From positions 24,786,698 through 24,850,697 of the forward strand of contig OY992833.1 in assembly GCA_963921425.1 (NCBI GenBank): a stretch of 64,000 nucleotides of DNA, in the 5' to 3' direction. The notes beneath the pieces were generated by a model, which did not search any database, was not told the origin of the DNA, and saw only the letters and a program-made list of their open reading frames with translations. The translations under genes were made by a program, and so were the position numbers. This document shows positions 25,456-37,634 of the stretch, piece after piece. Each line of letters begins with the position of its first letter. Position 1 is the stretch's first letter. Source of the DNA: Dryas octopetala (lineage: Eukaryota; Streptophyta; Magnoliopsida; Rosales; Rosaceae).

Positions 25456-26568
25456 GATTTGGCTGGACTTAGTTTTTATTTGGATTGTTGTACCCCCTTC
25501 TTTTTTAGTTTTGTAAAAGCTTGGGATGGAAGGATGTATCAATTTGTAAACAGAGTTGCATTTTCCTAGTTAATGGAAACATTTGACATGGAGAGGCTTT
25601 CAATTTTCTTTTCGATTTGGTTTTATTTGTGGGAAAGAGTATAAGCATTGGAGATGAGATGCTGATCGATGTTTGATGAAGAGAATGCTCTTGGTTCTTT
25701 CATCTCATTTTATGTCTCTTTTTATAATTCCAATATCATTTACTAAGAGATTACAAAAGTTACAACTTAATAACTTGAGAAGGATGATAAATTTGAGTAC
25801 CACTTGGTGAATTAGAAAAGAGGTATGCATCAAAATGGCACTGCAGTCTGCACCACCTACATTCTCCCATTCCACATCACTGTAAAACTATGACAGAGAA
25901 GTGCCAGCCAAACCGAGACGGAGATGGGCTATCAGAGCCGCACAAGGACTCTTGGTTTTGCTTTCTTCCTTTGTTATTTGTTTGTGTTTTGTGGCTGCAT
26001 TTGCAGCTGCTTGGTTTGTTTGTTAGATAGTTTGTTCTCTTGTGTTGTTGCTTTGTTTCTTTTGTATAGCTAGCTAAGCCTTGTTGTTCTGACTCTAATT
26101 GTTTGGTTCAGTTCGTTTCTGTTTACTAAAAAAAGGGAAAATATTGTAAAATGTGGAGAGTGTTGAGTATACGAGTGGGTGTAACTCTCAACCAAGTGAA
26201 ATTCTCAAAACTAAGAATAACCATATATAGGAGGAAAAGAAGGAATCAGGCCCTTTCTAAGAAGCAAGGAAAGCGTTGTCATTTTCTATAATTAAATAGC
26301 TTTATTCCTTTTATTTCTTCCATTCGCTCCTTTGCTCTGCTTATCGTTGTGTTCCTCCATAGTCCCAAAATTACAGAGTCTAAAATACATGCACGTTGAG
26401 ATGAAGATTGCATGATGTTGATGTCAAAAGAAAAGGAAAACAGAATTCAATAGCTGAGCCTGCAGCACAGGTTGTTTAATTACAATTTACGTGAGGGTGG
26501 GGGTGTGAGGTAAGTTGCCGATCCAACATTGCGCGCGGTCTTCAAATCTTAATTGAGTTGGTCTGAAG
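25456..26568. other. Intergenic between L18c and CHX
   Basis: The L18c 3' UTR lies at the left and the CHX promoter and leader at the right. The middle (25650-26460) has no ORF with protein character and no inverted-repeat element that I could recognise. Confidence 0.4.
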
Positions 26569-29317
26569 ATGGCGCCGCCGTCGTCGCCACCACCGGCCAA
26601 CCCTGCACCACCCATGAAGGCAACATCCAATGGCTCGTTCCAAGGTGAAAATCCGCTGGATTACGCTCTCCCCTTACTCATCCTCCAGATCTGTTTGGTC
26701 GTAGCCTTCACCAGAACTCTTGCATTCCTCCTAAAACCTCTCCGGCAACCCAGAGTCATAGCCGAAGTCATTGTAAGCCAATTTTGCATGCAAATGATAT
26801 GAATTTTTTTCATTTTCATTTTAATTACAATATATGCATTGCATAATTGCATTTGCATTTGCATGCACACAGTAAGTAACTAATTAATTAATTAATTAAT
26901 TAATTAATTAATTAATTAACTAATTAATTACAGGGTGGGATACTGCTTGGCCCCTCCGCGCTGGGGCGAAGCGAGAAGTTTCTCCACACCGTATTTCCAG
27001 CGAAGAGCATGACCGTACTGGACACGGTGGCGAACATCGGCCTCCTCTTCTTCCTCTTCCTCGTCGGACTGGAGCTCGACATTCGCGCCATTCGCCGCAC
27101 CGGCAAGAAGTCCCTCGGAATCGCTCTCTGCGGCATCAGCCTCCCCTTCGTCCTCGGCGTCTTCACCTCCTTCGTGCTCCGCTCCACCGTCTCCAAAGGC
27201 GTCAGCCAAGGCCCCTTCCTCGTCTTCATCGGCGTCGCGCTCTCCATCACCGCCTTCCCCGTGCTCGCCCGCATCCTCGCCGAGCTCAAGCTCCTCACCA
27301 CCGACGTCGGCCGCATCGCCATGTCCGCCGCCGCCGTCAACGACGTCGCCGCCTGGATCCTCCTCGCCCTCGCCATCGCCCTCACCGGAACCAACACCTC
27401 CCCCCTCGTCTCCGTGTGGGTCCTGCTCTGCGGCGCCGGCTTCGTCGGATTCGCCGTTTTCGCCCTCCGGCCGTTGCTTGCAATGATGGCTCGGAGATCG
27501 CCTGACGGCGAGCCGGTGAAGGAGCTGTACATCTGCATCACACTGTCGCTGGTTCTGGCGGCGAGTTTCGTGACGGATACGATTGGAATACACGCGCTGT
27601 TTGGCGCGTTTGTGGTGGGGATTATAGTCCCCAAGGATGGGCCGTTCGCTGGGGTGTTGATAGAGAAGATAGAGGATATGGTGTCGGGGCTTTTTTTACC
27701 GCTTTATTTCGTTTCGAGTGGGCTGAAGACCAACGTGGCGACCATAAGCGGAGCCATGTCTTGGGGGTTGCTGGTGCTTGTTATATTCACCGCTTCGTTT
27801 GGGAAGATTGTGGGGACTGTCACTTTGTCGATGGTGTGTAAGATGCCCTTCAGGGAGGCACTGGCTCTTGGCTTCCTTATGAACACCAAGGGCCTCGTAG
27901 AGCTCATCGTCCTCAATATTGGCAAGGATAGAAAGGTAATTAACTAATTACAATCGATCATCACGCGCATTCATTTTCTTCATCTATGCTACTCTAATAT
28001 CTAATTTTCACCATATAATTGCCAAATTGTTACAATAATTTAATTTACATTTGTGAGTCTATATTGCAGGTACTGAACGACCAGACGTTTGCGATCTTCG
28101 TCCTAATGGCGCTGTTCACCACCTTCATCACGACCCCACTAGTGATGGCAGTGTACAAGCCAGCTCGACGTGGAGCACCGTACAAGCAGCGGAGCGTGTT
28201 CCGCAAGAACCCGGACACGGAGCTCCGAATGCTCATCTGCTTCCACAGCACCCGCAACATCCCCACCATGATCAACCTCATCGAGTCCTCCCGCGGGACC
28301 CGCAAGCGCGGCCGCCTCACCGTCTACGCCATGCACCTCATGGAGCTCTCGGAGCGCTCCTCCGCCATCTCCATGGTCCACAAGGCCCGCTACAACGGCC
28401 TCCCCTTCTGGAACAAGAAGAGCGACGACAACAACAAGGACACCATGGTCATCGCCTTCGAGGCCTACGAGCAGCTCAGCACCGTCAAGGTCCGCCCCAT
28501 GACCGCCATCTCCTCCCTCAACAACATCCACGAGGACATCTGCACCAGCGCGCACCAGAAAACGGCCGCCATGATTCTCCTCCCTTTCCACAAGCACCAG
28601 AGGCTGGATGGAACCATGGAGTCGCTGGGACACTCGTTCCAGTCCGTCAACGAACGCGTGCTTCGTCACGCGCCGTGCTCGGTTGGGATTCTGGTGGACC
28701 GGGGACTCGGCGGGACCACCCAGGTCTCCGCCAGCGACGTGTCGTACACGGTGTTGGTGCCGTTTTTTGGGGGACCGGACGACCGGGAAGCGCTGGCGTA
28801 CGGTATGAGGCTGGCGGAGCATCCGGGGATCATTCTCACTTTGGTCAGGTTCGTGGCACCACTGGGAAAGACGCTGAGATTCGGGGCCCAGTTGGTCGGA
28901 ATAACCGCCGACAAGAACAAGAGGATATTGAAAGAGGAGGACAGCAGCGACGAGAAGGAGGAGGACGATAAGTTCTTGGCGGAGTACATGGACTTGCGGA
29001 ACAGCATGAAGAAGGCGGACGAGGAGTACTCGATGTTGTACGAGGAGAAGGTGGTGGAGAGCAAGGCGGAGATCATGGCGGCGTTGAAATCGATGAGCAA
29101 GAGCAGTCTGTTTATAGTGGGGAGGATGCCCCCGACGGCGCCGTTGGTGGATATAAGTGATTGCGCGGAGCTGGGGCCTGTGGGAAGCTTCTTGGCCACG
29201 TCGGAATTTTCGACCACGGCGTCGGTTCTGGTGCTTCAACAGTATAATCCCACCGCGTCGCAGCCGCTCGTGGTGGAGGAAGCTGATTTTGAGGTGCCGG
29301 AAACGGCAATGGTTTGA
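26569..29317 (+). CDS. Cation/H+ antiporter, CHX17-20 clade
   Basis: CPA2-family monovalent cation/proton antiporter of endomembranes or plasma membrane, probably involved in K+ and pH homeostasis. Exons: 26569-26772, 26934-27935, 28070-29317, all phase 0, 817 residues (normal for CHX). Residues 30-430 carry about 12 membrane segments with [36 protein letters not shown] and the conserved Asn204-Asp205. The cytosolic C-terminal half (about 430-817) has the USP-like domain of CHX proteins with [11 protein letters not shown]. Codons in exon 2 and early exon 3 are strongly C/G-ending, unlike the neighbours, and produce long spurious antisense frames. The clade (CHX18-like) is a judgement from memory. 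The start context GAAGATGGCG is good. Confidence 0.95.
26879..26930. repeat. (TTAA)n microsatellite in CHX intron 1
   Basis: About a dozen near-perfect TTAA units fill the intron just before the acceptor TTACAG, in a position that could weaken or shift the polypyrimidine tract. Confidence 0.85.
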
Positions 29318-29760
29318 GTGCTTGTGTGTGCATCAGAGATATCAATCCATCTACCAACATAGATATATGCTTTTGAACTTAATTAGGAGATCAGGAATAA
29401 AAATCTTAATTCATTAGACTTTTCGGTCCTTGATATATTGTATAACATTAGTACTACATATACCATATTTTTATACCACCTTATGTGGCAACTTACATGA
29501 CATTCATACATTGAATATTAAAAAATAAAAATAAAAACCCAAAAAGGAAAAGAAAAACTTTGTCCAATAAAGTAATGACACGTCAGATGGTATAAAAATG
29601 TAGTATAAGAATGTGGTAAGTACAGCATTATTCATTGTATAATTAGGAGAGAATCTATATCACTATATGTAGGAGCATAAGGTACGTACTAGTCAAATTA
29701 TAATTACTTGTATTCCCCTTGTATTTCTCATTCAAATTTGTTTATTTTAGTACAAGTGTG
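29318..29760. other. CHX 3' region with a possible small MITE (about 29450-29625)
   Basis: After the CHX 3' UTR, TATACCATATTTTTATACCA (left) and TATACTACATTTTTATACCA (inward from the right) form imperfect inverted repeats about 175 bp apart. This fits a short MITE. Its target duplication is not clear. Confidence 0.4.
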
Positions 29761-29761
29761 C

Positions 29762-30188
29762 CAATAACAATTTACTCTTCTTCTTTCTTTCTTTTTTCAA
29801 CACATTGTACTAAATGCACCAATTATTATGTAGGGTTTGCCAAGTTAATTATTAAACAAACAAACTATGTCACATTAATTGATATTTTGGAAAAGTTAAA
29901 ATAATAGCTGTTACCTACTTACCTCTAACAATACTCTGTACTATTTAATTACAATTTGTTTGACGCACCATGAGTTCTGCAAACATAATAACAAATTACT
30001 CTTCTTCTTTTTTTCACTATTTTTCAACACATTGTAGCACCAATTATTATGTAGAGTAGGCCAAATGATTAAACAAACAAAATATGCCACGTTAATTGAA
30101 ATTTTGAAAAGTTAAAATAATAGTTGTTACCTGTAATAATACTCGGTACTATTTGTTTATGTATAAATGAGTTCTGCAAACATAATGA
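29762..30188. repeat. Tandem duplication, two diverged copies of about 200-230 bp
   Basis: The first copy (about 29762-29989) and second (about 29990-30188) share ACTCTTCTTCTTT, CACCAATTATTATGTAG, GTTAAAATAATAG and GAGTTCTGCAAACATAAT in the same order. Small indels separate them. No coding potential. Confidence 0.7.
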
Positions 30189-31976
30189 CAAAGACATACG
30201 TATAAGTAAATATACATTTATATAGTTTTATTTATGTATAAATGATCACATAGAATGTTGCTAAATTTTTTTTGGTCGAAAATGTTCATAAATCATAAAT
30301 ATAAACAATCACTTGTATCTTTAATCTTTTTATACAATCATGATTTATGAGCTATGATATATTTTCAGCTAATGCTATCTAGTTCAATTTTTCCAACAGT
30401 TATATAGCACGCATTCTAACAAGACTCACATTGATCTTACATTGTTTTCTAATGCAAATAATATGTTACTCATGAAAAAAAAAAAAAAAAAATTTTGTTA
30501 AAAGAGAAAGAAAGTCAAGATTAATAGTATTTTCCATACTTATACTATTCATCATTTCTTCTACAACGAGATGTTTGCCAAACGAACTTTAGTTTGAGGT
30601 TTTTGAGGTGTTTCAATTAATTAACCTCAACTCCCTCCTTCAAATTTAGAGTGTATCAACTCATATTTTAATAAATTATAAAATTTATAAAATTCATTAA
30701 AATTCAAAAGAATTAGATGAAATTCTCATAAAATTTGTTATATGTAAAAAATTCATTCAAATTCATCACTTAATGACATCTATAAGTTTTGAAGGACATT
30801 TAGATTTTACTGGAATCTGTTAAAATCTGAGTTAAAAACACCTTGATTTCTTTGGAATTCATTAAAATCATAATTAAGGACACCTAGATTTCATTGAACT
30901 TTTAAAATACATTAAAATCCAAGTTGGAGACACTCCCCTTAAGATATAGTACGTATCTCCACACCATCAAAACAAGAGATAATTTTGTTTCCTATACTAT
31001 TATACTTGTATTAGTTTACTCTCTATAATTCCAATTTGAAAAATTAAGATATTTGACTTTTCAATTTTGTCAATTGAGGTAATTTTGTCAATTTATTCGC
31101 TTTTCATCCAAATCTTTGTTTATACAAAGTCAAATCCACATCACGAATAATCCTTATTGAGAGAAAAATGGTAATCGTGTGCCCATTATTTGTATCAATT
31201 TATTGAGTAAATTGGTAGAATTACCTCAATTGGTAAAATTGAAAAAATTAAGTATCTTAATTTTTAAAATTAGAAGTTTGAGAAATAAATTGATATAAAT
31301 GTAATAGTTCTGAGGAGAAAAATAACACTTATCTCTCAAAACAAATTCAATTATCCACATATTTGATAAGAGTGAATTAAATGAAAAAGACAAAGAAAAA
31401 AGGGAAACAATAGCAAAATCAATAACTGGAATCATAGACAATTATCATCATATACAATGGAAGGACACAACATGCCAAAATAGAGGCAGGGAAAGTATAT
31501 ATCAATTGATAAATAAGATTTCAACTAATTGTATAAATTAGAGATTATTAAGTTTTTAGATAATAATTCTAAAGTTCATTTTTAGACTTTTAAAGATAAT
31601 TAAACCTATTTAAAAAATTATAATGATAAATAAGTTTATTTTATATAAATAAAACTTAGGGTTTTTTTTTTAAAGTCCATTTTTTAAAATTTACTATTTA
31701 TCCGGCCCAACCGCTACAGTAGTTTACTGTAGCGGCCCACTTTTTTAAAAAACCGTTACTGTAGCGCGCTACAGTATTTTAAAATGCAATTTTTTTTCTT
31801 TATTTCAGTGCCATTTAGTACATAAATTACTCAAAAAAAATTCATAATTTAGGTATTTTTTATTTCATAAACATGTTAAATAATAACCAACATAAAACAC
31901 AAAAAATCAAGATGAGACATCCATAATCTTTTGCATTTTATTAGTAAATATAATTGTTACTATCGAAAAGTAACAA
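30189..31976. other. AT-rich intergenic DNA
   Basis: I see no gene on either strand. A perfect short palindrome, CGCTACAGTAGTTTACTGTAGCG, lies near 31711-31733, followed by another CTGTAGCGCGCTACAG palindrome near 31760. Confidence 0.4.
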
Positions 31977-32466
31977 GGCTTATTCACACAATTGTCCCCT
32001 ATGAGATACACTTTTTTTCACTTTGCCCCCTGAAACTTAAATCATCTCAGTTTGCCACCTGAACTTTACACAATTGTTGCAAAAGACTCTATGCCGTCAA
32101 CTCTGTCAATTTTTCTGTTAAAATAGCTGACGTGGCACCTATATGGCATGGGTGAGACCCTTTTCTAGTTATGTAAGATTCATGTGGACAAAAAAAATTA
32201 TAAAAAATTGACATGGATCTTATTATTTTTTAGTTTAAAATTTTTTTTTTTTTGTTCACATGGATCTTACATAACTAAAAAAGGGTCTCACTCATGCCAT
32301 ATAGGTGCCACGTCAGCTATTTTAACGAAAAAATTGACAGAGTTGACGGTATAGGGTCTTTTGCAACAACTGTGTGAAGTTCAGGTGGCAAACTGAGAGG
32401 ATTTAAGTTTCAGGGGGCAAAGTGAAAAAAAATGTATCTCACAGGGGGCAATAGTGTGAATAAGCC
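31977..32466. mobile_element. MULE-type foldback MITE, 490 bp
   Basis: Near-complete inverted repeat: GGCTTATTCACACAATTGTC on the left and GGCTTATTCACACTATTGCC inward from the right. Pairing continues over most of the length (CACTTTGCCCCCTGAAACTT, TGACGTGGCACC). Related to the elements at 49280-50707. No 9-bp duplication is visible; the flank is itself a palindromic repeat. Confidence 0.7.
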
Positions 32467-32470
32467 ATCA

Positions 32471-32620
32471 CCTATTGTTACTATCGAAGAGTAACAATCA
32501 CCTATTGCTACTGCCCGGCAGTAACAATCTCCTATTGCTATTGCCCGACATTAACAATCTCCTATTGCTACTGTCCGATAGTAACAATCACGTATTGTTA
32601 TTGTTTGATAGTAACAATAA
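32471..32620. repeat. Five-unit tandem array of 30-bp palindromic repeats
   Basis: Five consecutive 30-nt units start CTATTGTTACT or a variant and contain an imperfect palindrome of the form ATTGTTACT...AGTAACAAT. Further isolated copies occur before the MITE (about 31952-31976) and at about 32743-32765, 32799-32824 and 32839-32864. Each could form a short hairpin. No coding potential. Confidence 0.75.
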
Positions 32621-33014
32621 TAATAAATTAAATAATATAATTTAAACATAATACAATCCTTGTGAAAGCATAAACAACTAAATGAATTATAAACCTATGA
32701 CACAATTACAACAAACTAAAACAGAAATAAACCCAAATCAATTACTATTTGGCAGTAACAATCATAGTCTCATTTACATATTGTTACTGATAAATATAAT
32801 TGTTACTGTCGAATAGTAACAATTTATAACATTAATATTATTGTTACTATAGAATAGTAACAATTACAAATCAATAAAAATAGTTGTAAATGTAGTAGTA
32901 ACATGTTAAATACTAATAAAAATCAAAATAAATCAAACATAAAAATTACAATAATAAGTTGTCACTAACAACCAGTAACAACTAAAAAAATTCTCTCCAC
33001 AACCAAATAAACAT

Positions 33015-33131
33015 TTACTCAAAGATTTCAACTACTTTATCCATCTGTCCTACTTGAGCATAACCAGTAATCATAGTATTCCAAGAAACAATATCCTTGT
33101 TAATCATTTTTTCTGAAAAGAGATAGAGCTT
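33015..33131 (-). pseudogene. Fragment of a PLS-class pentatricopeptide-repeat gene
   Basis: Read on the minus strand, the frame ending at the TAA (33017-33015) gives MINKDIVSWNTMITGYAQVG and then QMDKVVEIFE. This is a clear PPR motif. Just upstream EALSLF is present in another frame, so there is a frameshift. No other PPR repeats were found nearby. It is an isolated, decayed piece. Confidence 0.72.
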
Positions 33132-33139
33132 CAACCATT

Positions 33140-34160
33140 CTCACCCTTATGCAAACACAAACATCAACCAAAAGAATAAAACCCAATTGAGCAATTTTCC
33201 AAAGAAACAAACAAGAACAACAATCCGAAAACTCACAATCTAAAAATGCAAATCAAAACCAACCCATTACGCTATGCCATAAAAATTGTATTTCACTGTT
33301 CCTACTACTGTGTTTTTTTTTCCCCTCAATTTTTCTAGATAATATGTTAGGTATTAGGTTTCACTGATATCATAGGCCTCCTGCACACCATAGAAGCTTG
33401 ATGGCATTCAAAGTGTCTAAAGTTTCACGTACACATGGTCTTATCATCAGAGGTGTAATTCATTTCAGTGACAACCACAAGTTTTATTTTTGAAAAAGAA
33501 AAAGGTAAAGCTACTGAGCTAGGGTGAAAACCTAGAAAGAAGAATCTTGAATCTAAAGATTAGAAGCCAGAAATCAATCAACCTTTAATCTGTCAATTAG
33601 CAAATTAATTTAAATGTTCAGCATTCTCGTTTTCCTCTACAACATAACAGTACCTTCCAATTCAAAAATTAGGCTAAGGCAAACCCAAAAATTTCACAAA
33701 AAGTTTGCAATGAAATTTCAATAGCTCCAACCCCCATTTCTTGACTATCTCTTCTTTGCCTACACCATCATTACTGTATTCTTCCACAAGAAGATGAAAT
33801 ATTGAAAGAACAAAGACATCCACTGAGTGTTGAAATAAACACAGCTAAATCAAAAACCAAAAAATAAACTAAATATTGAGACTGAGATTCACAAGCAAAA
33901 GATATAAACAACAAATGAATCCTACCTTAGCTTGCTGTGCATATAAAGTGGAGCCGATGGTGGGTCGTACACTGGAAGTGACAGAACAACGCCGGAAAGT
34001 CCCACTTTCAGGGGAGGAGCGTGGTGCACGTTCGCCGGAGTCTGGTGGTGGCGTGACTTGAAACCTTGGGGGAACGGTAGATCGAAGTCCCCTAAGCCCA
34101 GTGGTGGTCGCGATGATCTAGTTGCCAGAGGTTTTGGGTTTCTGATCTTTGTAGATCTGT
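33140..34160. other. Intergenic between the PPR fragment and the coatomer fragment
   Basis: Mostly AT-rich with no recognised gene. From about 33940 the GC content rises. On the minus strand an open stretch (about 34078-33926) ends in a donor-like AAG|GTAGG. I cannot name it. Confidence 0.35.
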
Positions 34161-34199
34161 TGAGCGCTCGTGAGAGAGAGATAGAGAGAGCGAGCCCAA

Positions 34200-34493
34200 C
34201 AGGTCCGTACAGTTCCTCCAGATCTCAGAGATCCATTTCGCTTCGCCATGGCTCAGCCTCTCGTAAAGAAGGACGACGATCATGACGACGTAGGTGAGTG
34301 TATGTCCCCGTCACTTGCAGAGAAACAGAAAAGGAGGGAGACAGAGAGAGAGGGAGAGGGAGACGGCGAAGCCTACTCCGCCGAAAACGATTCGATTCCC
34401 AAGGCCTGCATCAGGACCATCTTCGCCATCGCAAAGAAGCTCTGCGAGCAAATCTTCCAGGGCATAGTACAGCCATTCAACAACGAGCTCTGA
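34200..34493 (+). pseudogene. Captured first exon of coatomer subunit gamma, fused to an unknown short ORF
   Basis: The frame opening at 34248 begins MAQPLVKKDDDHDD, the N terminus I know for plant coatomer gamma (COPG, COPI coat). The preceding sequence looks like its 5' leader. Where the real gene would splice, a donor-like GTGAGTG remains, but no further coatomer exons follow. Instead the frame runs on for 67 codons, ending IRTIFAIAKKLCEQIFQGIV and a short tail, which I do not recognise but which looks protein-like. The result is an 81-residue chimeric ORF. It may be a transduplicated gene fragment; expression is unknown. Confidence 0.6.
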
Positions 34494-35087
34494 GCCAACG
34501 AGGTGAGACAGAGTGAGGTCAGAGAGAGAGACGGAGAAAACAAGACGGAGAAGAGAAGAATGTTAGAATGTGGACCGGGTTAGGTGTTATTGGACCTCCT
34601 TCAAAACAAGAAAAAAACATAGGGTCTTAAAGGTATAAAGAGCCCAAATTTTGGTTTTATAATCATTTACTTTAAAACTTATATTATATTATATTTTATA
34701 TTTTTTGTGTCGAGGCTCAATTTATTGAAGTAGTTCGTTTTGTTATCACTCATCGTATTTTTTCAAATGGTCTGGCCCGATAATGAACTTTTTCATTTTG
34801 ACTTAAAAAAAAACCTTAAGTTTTTAATTCTCAGATAATATAGATATATAGCCTATTATTCTATTTAAAAAAATTAAAAAACGGTATATACAAATCATTT
34901 TCGAGAAGGTTGCGGAAACTGAAAGCGGGTGGGTGCTGGAGTATTCGGTGACGGCGTTGGAGAGCAATTTAAAGAAGACGTGTTTGATTCGGACCGAACC
35001 AAAACCAAAGCAACGCGGTGATTTTGATTCCTCTCTCTCTGTAGCGGAGGCAGAGAAACCGAATCCGAAACCGAAAGAGAAAGAGAG
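34494..35087. other. Spacer and WBP2-like 5' leader
   Basis: AT-rich spacer, with the leader of the next gene from about 34910. No other gene recognised. Confidence 0.4.
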
Positions 35088-37130
35088 ATGGCTGTGAACC
35101 CTCAGCTCTTCCCTAATGGGCTCCCCGTTCCGTTCGTCAACGAGATGTTCGTCTTGGCCAGAGACGGCGTCGAGTTCGAGGTCGATAAGATTCCTGGGTG
35201 CGTACTCACTTCTCACTACCCTTCTCTTACAATTTCGATGGAATTCATTCATTTTCCCATTAATTATTCAATTTTCGTTGTTTTGTTTTCTGGGTTTTGA
35301 TTGGAATTTCGGTTGACTGTGTGTACGCCCAACATTGTAGCTTGATGATTGATGCAAGAATAAAATGAGTGAATAGTTTAATTTGTAAACCTCGGGAGAC
35401 AGTGTAACAACTGCTAAGTCGAAATATATTCCAATTCCAAAGTAGTTTTTGTGATTGCATTATTTGGTGTTGAATTTGAGTATTGCCTTGTTCAACTTTC
35501 AGATCTGATGGTGGTCGTCTTAAAGCAAAAGGAACAATCTACTTGTCAAACGTACGCATGGTCTTTGTTTCCAAGAAGCCTGATGGGAACTTCGCTGCTT
35601 TTGATATGCCTCTGGTATGTCACACTTAGTCTTACCTCTATATTGCTTTGTACACGATGATTCTTCTGATGATTGTTTTTCCTTGGATAAATGATGTGTG
35701 GAAAACTTTGAATGTTAGAATTAGTCTTTACACATGGGAAAATTGAAAATTCTGATGGTGAATGACATATGAATGTAGGGTGTTTACAATTAATCATGTA
35801 GGTGGTCTAGTATAAGCAAATTTACAAAGCCTCCAATATCAAACTTATTCCCTGCACTTTCTATGCAGTCTTCTTTTGAGACTGGAAAGAGTAAGAAAAA
35901 ATGCTTTAGGTTAAAGGTTAGAGTATTTTTAGCACATTCAAGACTTTGTTTATGTCAAGCGCTTCTTCCCGGTCTAGATCAATTTCGATGACTTCTCTGC
36001 TATATATATATATAAGTTCCTTTGGGCCATTTAACATGGTTTGTGAAATCCTTGATATGGTCTTATGATTGATCTCAAGGTCCCTCTTGTGGATCTTATG
36101 TACGATCCTGATTTTGACAACCCTGCATCGCTCATTGTTGTTATCTAACAAACAGCATTAGCAATTAATGAAGAAGTATGTTGTATTTAATTAAACTTTA
36201 TGTCAAAACTCACAAATTTTTCATAAATAAGCCTATAGCCAGCCATGATCCACACCTACAAGAATCCTAATTTCACAGCGAATTAACGTAATCCCACAGC
36301 AGTAATTACCCACTGTTGCTGGATTTCAGATGCTCATGGGCGCCTATTTCTCGGGGCTCTGCTGAGAGTACTGTTATTATATGTGTAAGGCTAAAAAGTA
36401 TTGTTGTATGTGATGCTTGTTTGCTTGTTTTCTGATTGTAAGGATTGTTTTGTCTTGGTGCAGTTTGGGCATATACTTGATGTCTCTTGCTGTCTTTCTT
36501 TTATATCCATTTACTTGCATCTCACTGACCTTTGGTTGATTCATTTTGCAGCTTTATGTCCATGGTGAAAAGTTTAACCAACCAATTTTTCACTGCAACA
36601 ACATTTCTGGTCATGTGGAGCCTGTAAGTATATTGTTTATAAGATACCAATTATTGGCCATAACCTGTCTTCTGATTTTTGGCATCCTATTTGTCTTGAT
36701 GACCAATTTCAGGTGATTCCAGAAAATCAATCTGCGGCTCTATATTCCACTCACTCATTCAAGATTTTGTTCAAAGAAGGGGGCTGTGGGACATTTGTTC
36801 CGCTTTTTTTCAACTTGATCTCCTCAGTGAGACAGTATAATCAGCAATATCAACACTCCAACATGGGGTCACAGCCTCATGTGGATCCTTTACAAGCATC
36901 ACAAACTCCTGTTGATGAGATGATGAGACATGCGTAAGTGACATATTTTGCCATGGATGCTTGTTATAAAGTGGATCAGAGAAGGATTCATTGTTTAAAT
37001 TACGATTTGCTAATTTTGCAGGTATGTTGATCCCAATGATCCAACAAAGATCTTCTTGCAGCAGCCTACTCCAGAGTCTCAGCTGAGGCGGCGCACATAC
37101 CATTCACAACCCGCTGAACACGCAATGTAA
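35088..37130 (+). CDS. WBP2-like GRAM-domain protein (UPF0664 family)
   Basis: Small GRAM-domain protein related to WW-domain-binding protein 2; plant function is not established. Exons: 35088-35197, 35503-35614, 36552-36623, 36713-36933, 37022-37130 (207 residues; phases all fit). Conserved blocks: NPQLFPNGLPVPFVNEMFVL, KAKGTIYLSNVRMVFVS, FNQPIFHCNNISGHVEPV, KILFKEGGCGTFVPLF and QTPVDEMMRHAYVDPNDPTK. A Gln-rich linker follows the GRAM fold. Closest known counterpart is Arabidopsis At5g11680 (from memory). The structure looks complete and undamaged. Confidence 0.94.
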
Positions 37131-37634
37131 TTCTATTATAATTATTGAATAAAAGCGTGCTGTGTAACTGGATTATAAATATCAGACACTGAGTAAGAAG
37201 AGTTTCTACTTGTACATCATTGAGATATCTATGATTCTATATACTCTGTTATTGTAAAAAAGAATCCGTTGAATGCTTGAATCTTCATTATGGATGGATT
37301 ACATTGGGCCCATGAGTATGTGATTCTTGAATTTTTCTGTAATTATAGTATTGGACACCGTGCTAATTTGGTGCCAAGTGAACTAATATGTGTCATAGTG
37401 AACCAAAACGGAGGTGTAAAATTCATTAGTCCAGCGATATATATCATGTTTAACAAAATCTGGTGCAAGTCGTACGTGGCATGGAAATATGAGTATCTGC
37501 TTCAATGTCCACATTATTTTTTTGCATCTTTCAGAGAATGGTGTACACATTGCATGGTACATACTACCATAGGAAATGAGTCTCTTTTTTATTACATATA
37601 TTTGCATGCCCAAACCTCAACCACAAAGCAGGAA
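37131..37634. other. Convergent 3' UTR region
   Basis: This lies between the ends of the WBP2-like gene (+) and the glycosyltransferase gene (-). It probably consists of the two 3' UTRs. No coding signal beyond chance open frames. Confidence 0.5.

Noticed and set aside
26924..27634. Two overlapping minus-strand frames of 221-236 codons opposite CHX exon 2
   Set aside because: Composition shadows of the same GC-rich coding exon.
28139..29239. 366-codon open frame on the minus strand opposite CHX exon 3
   Set aside because: It is antisense to a strongly conserved antiporter domain, rich in His/Arg/Val as expected from mirrored GC-rich codons, and has no start, domain or splice support.
32471..32620. 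CRISPR-like regular repeat array
   Set aside because: Eukaryotic context, no unique spacers between identical repeats, no cas genes; it is a degenerate head-to-tail tandem repeat.
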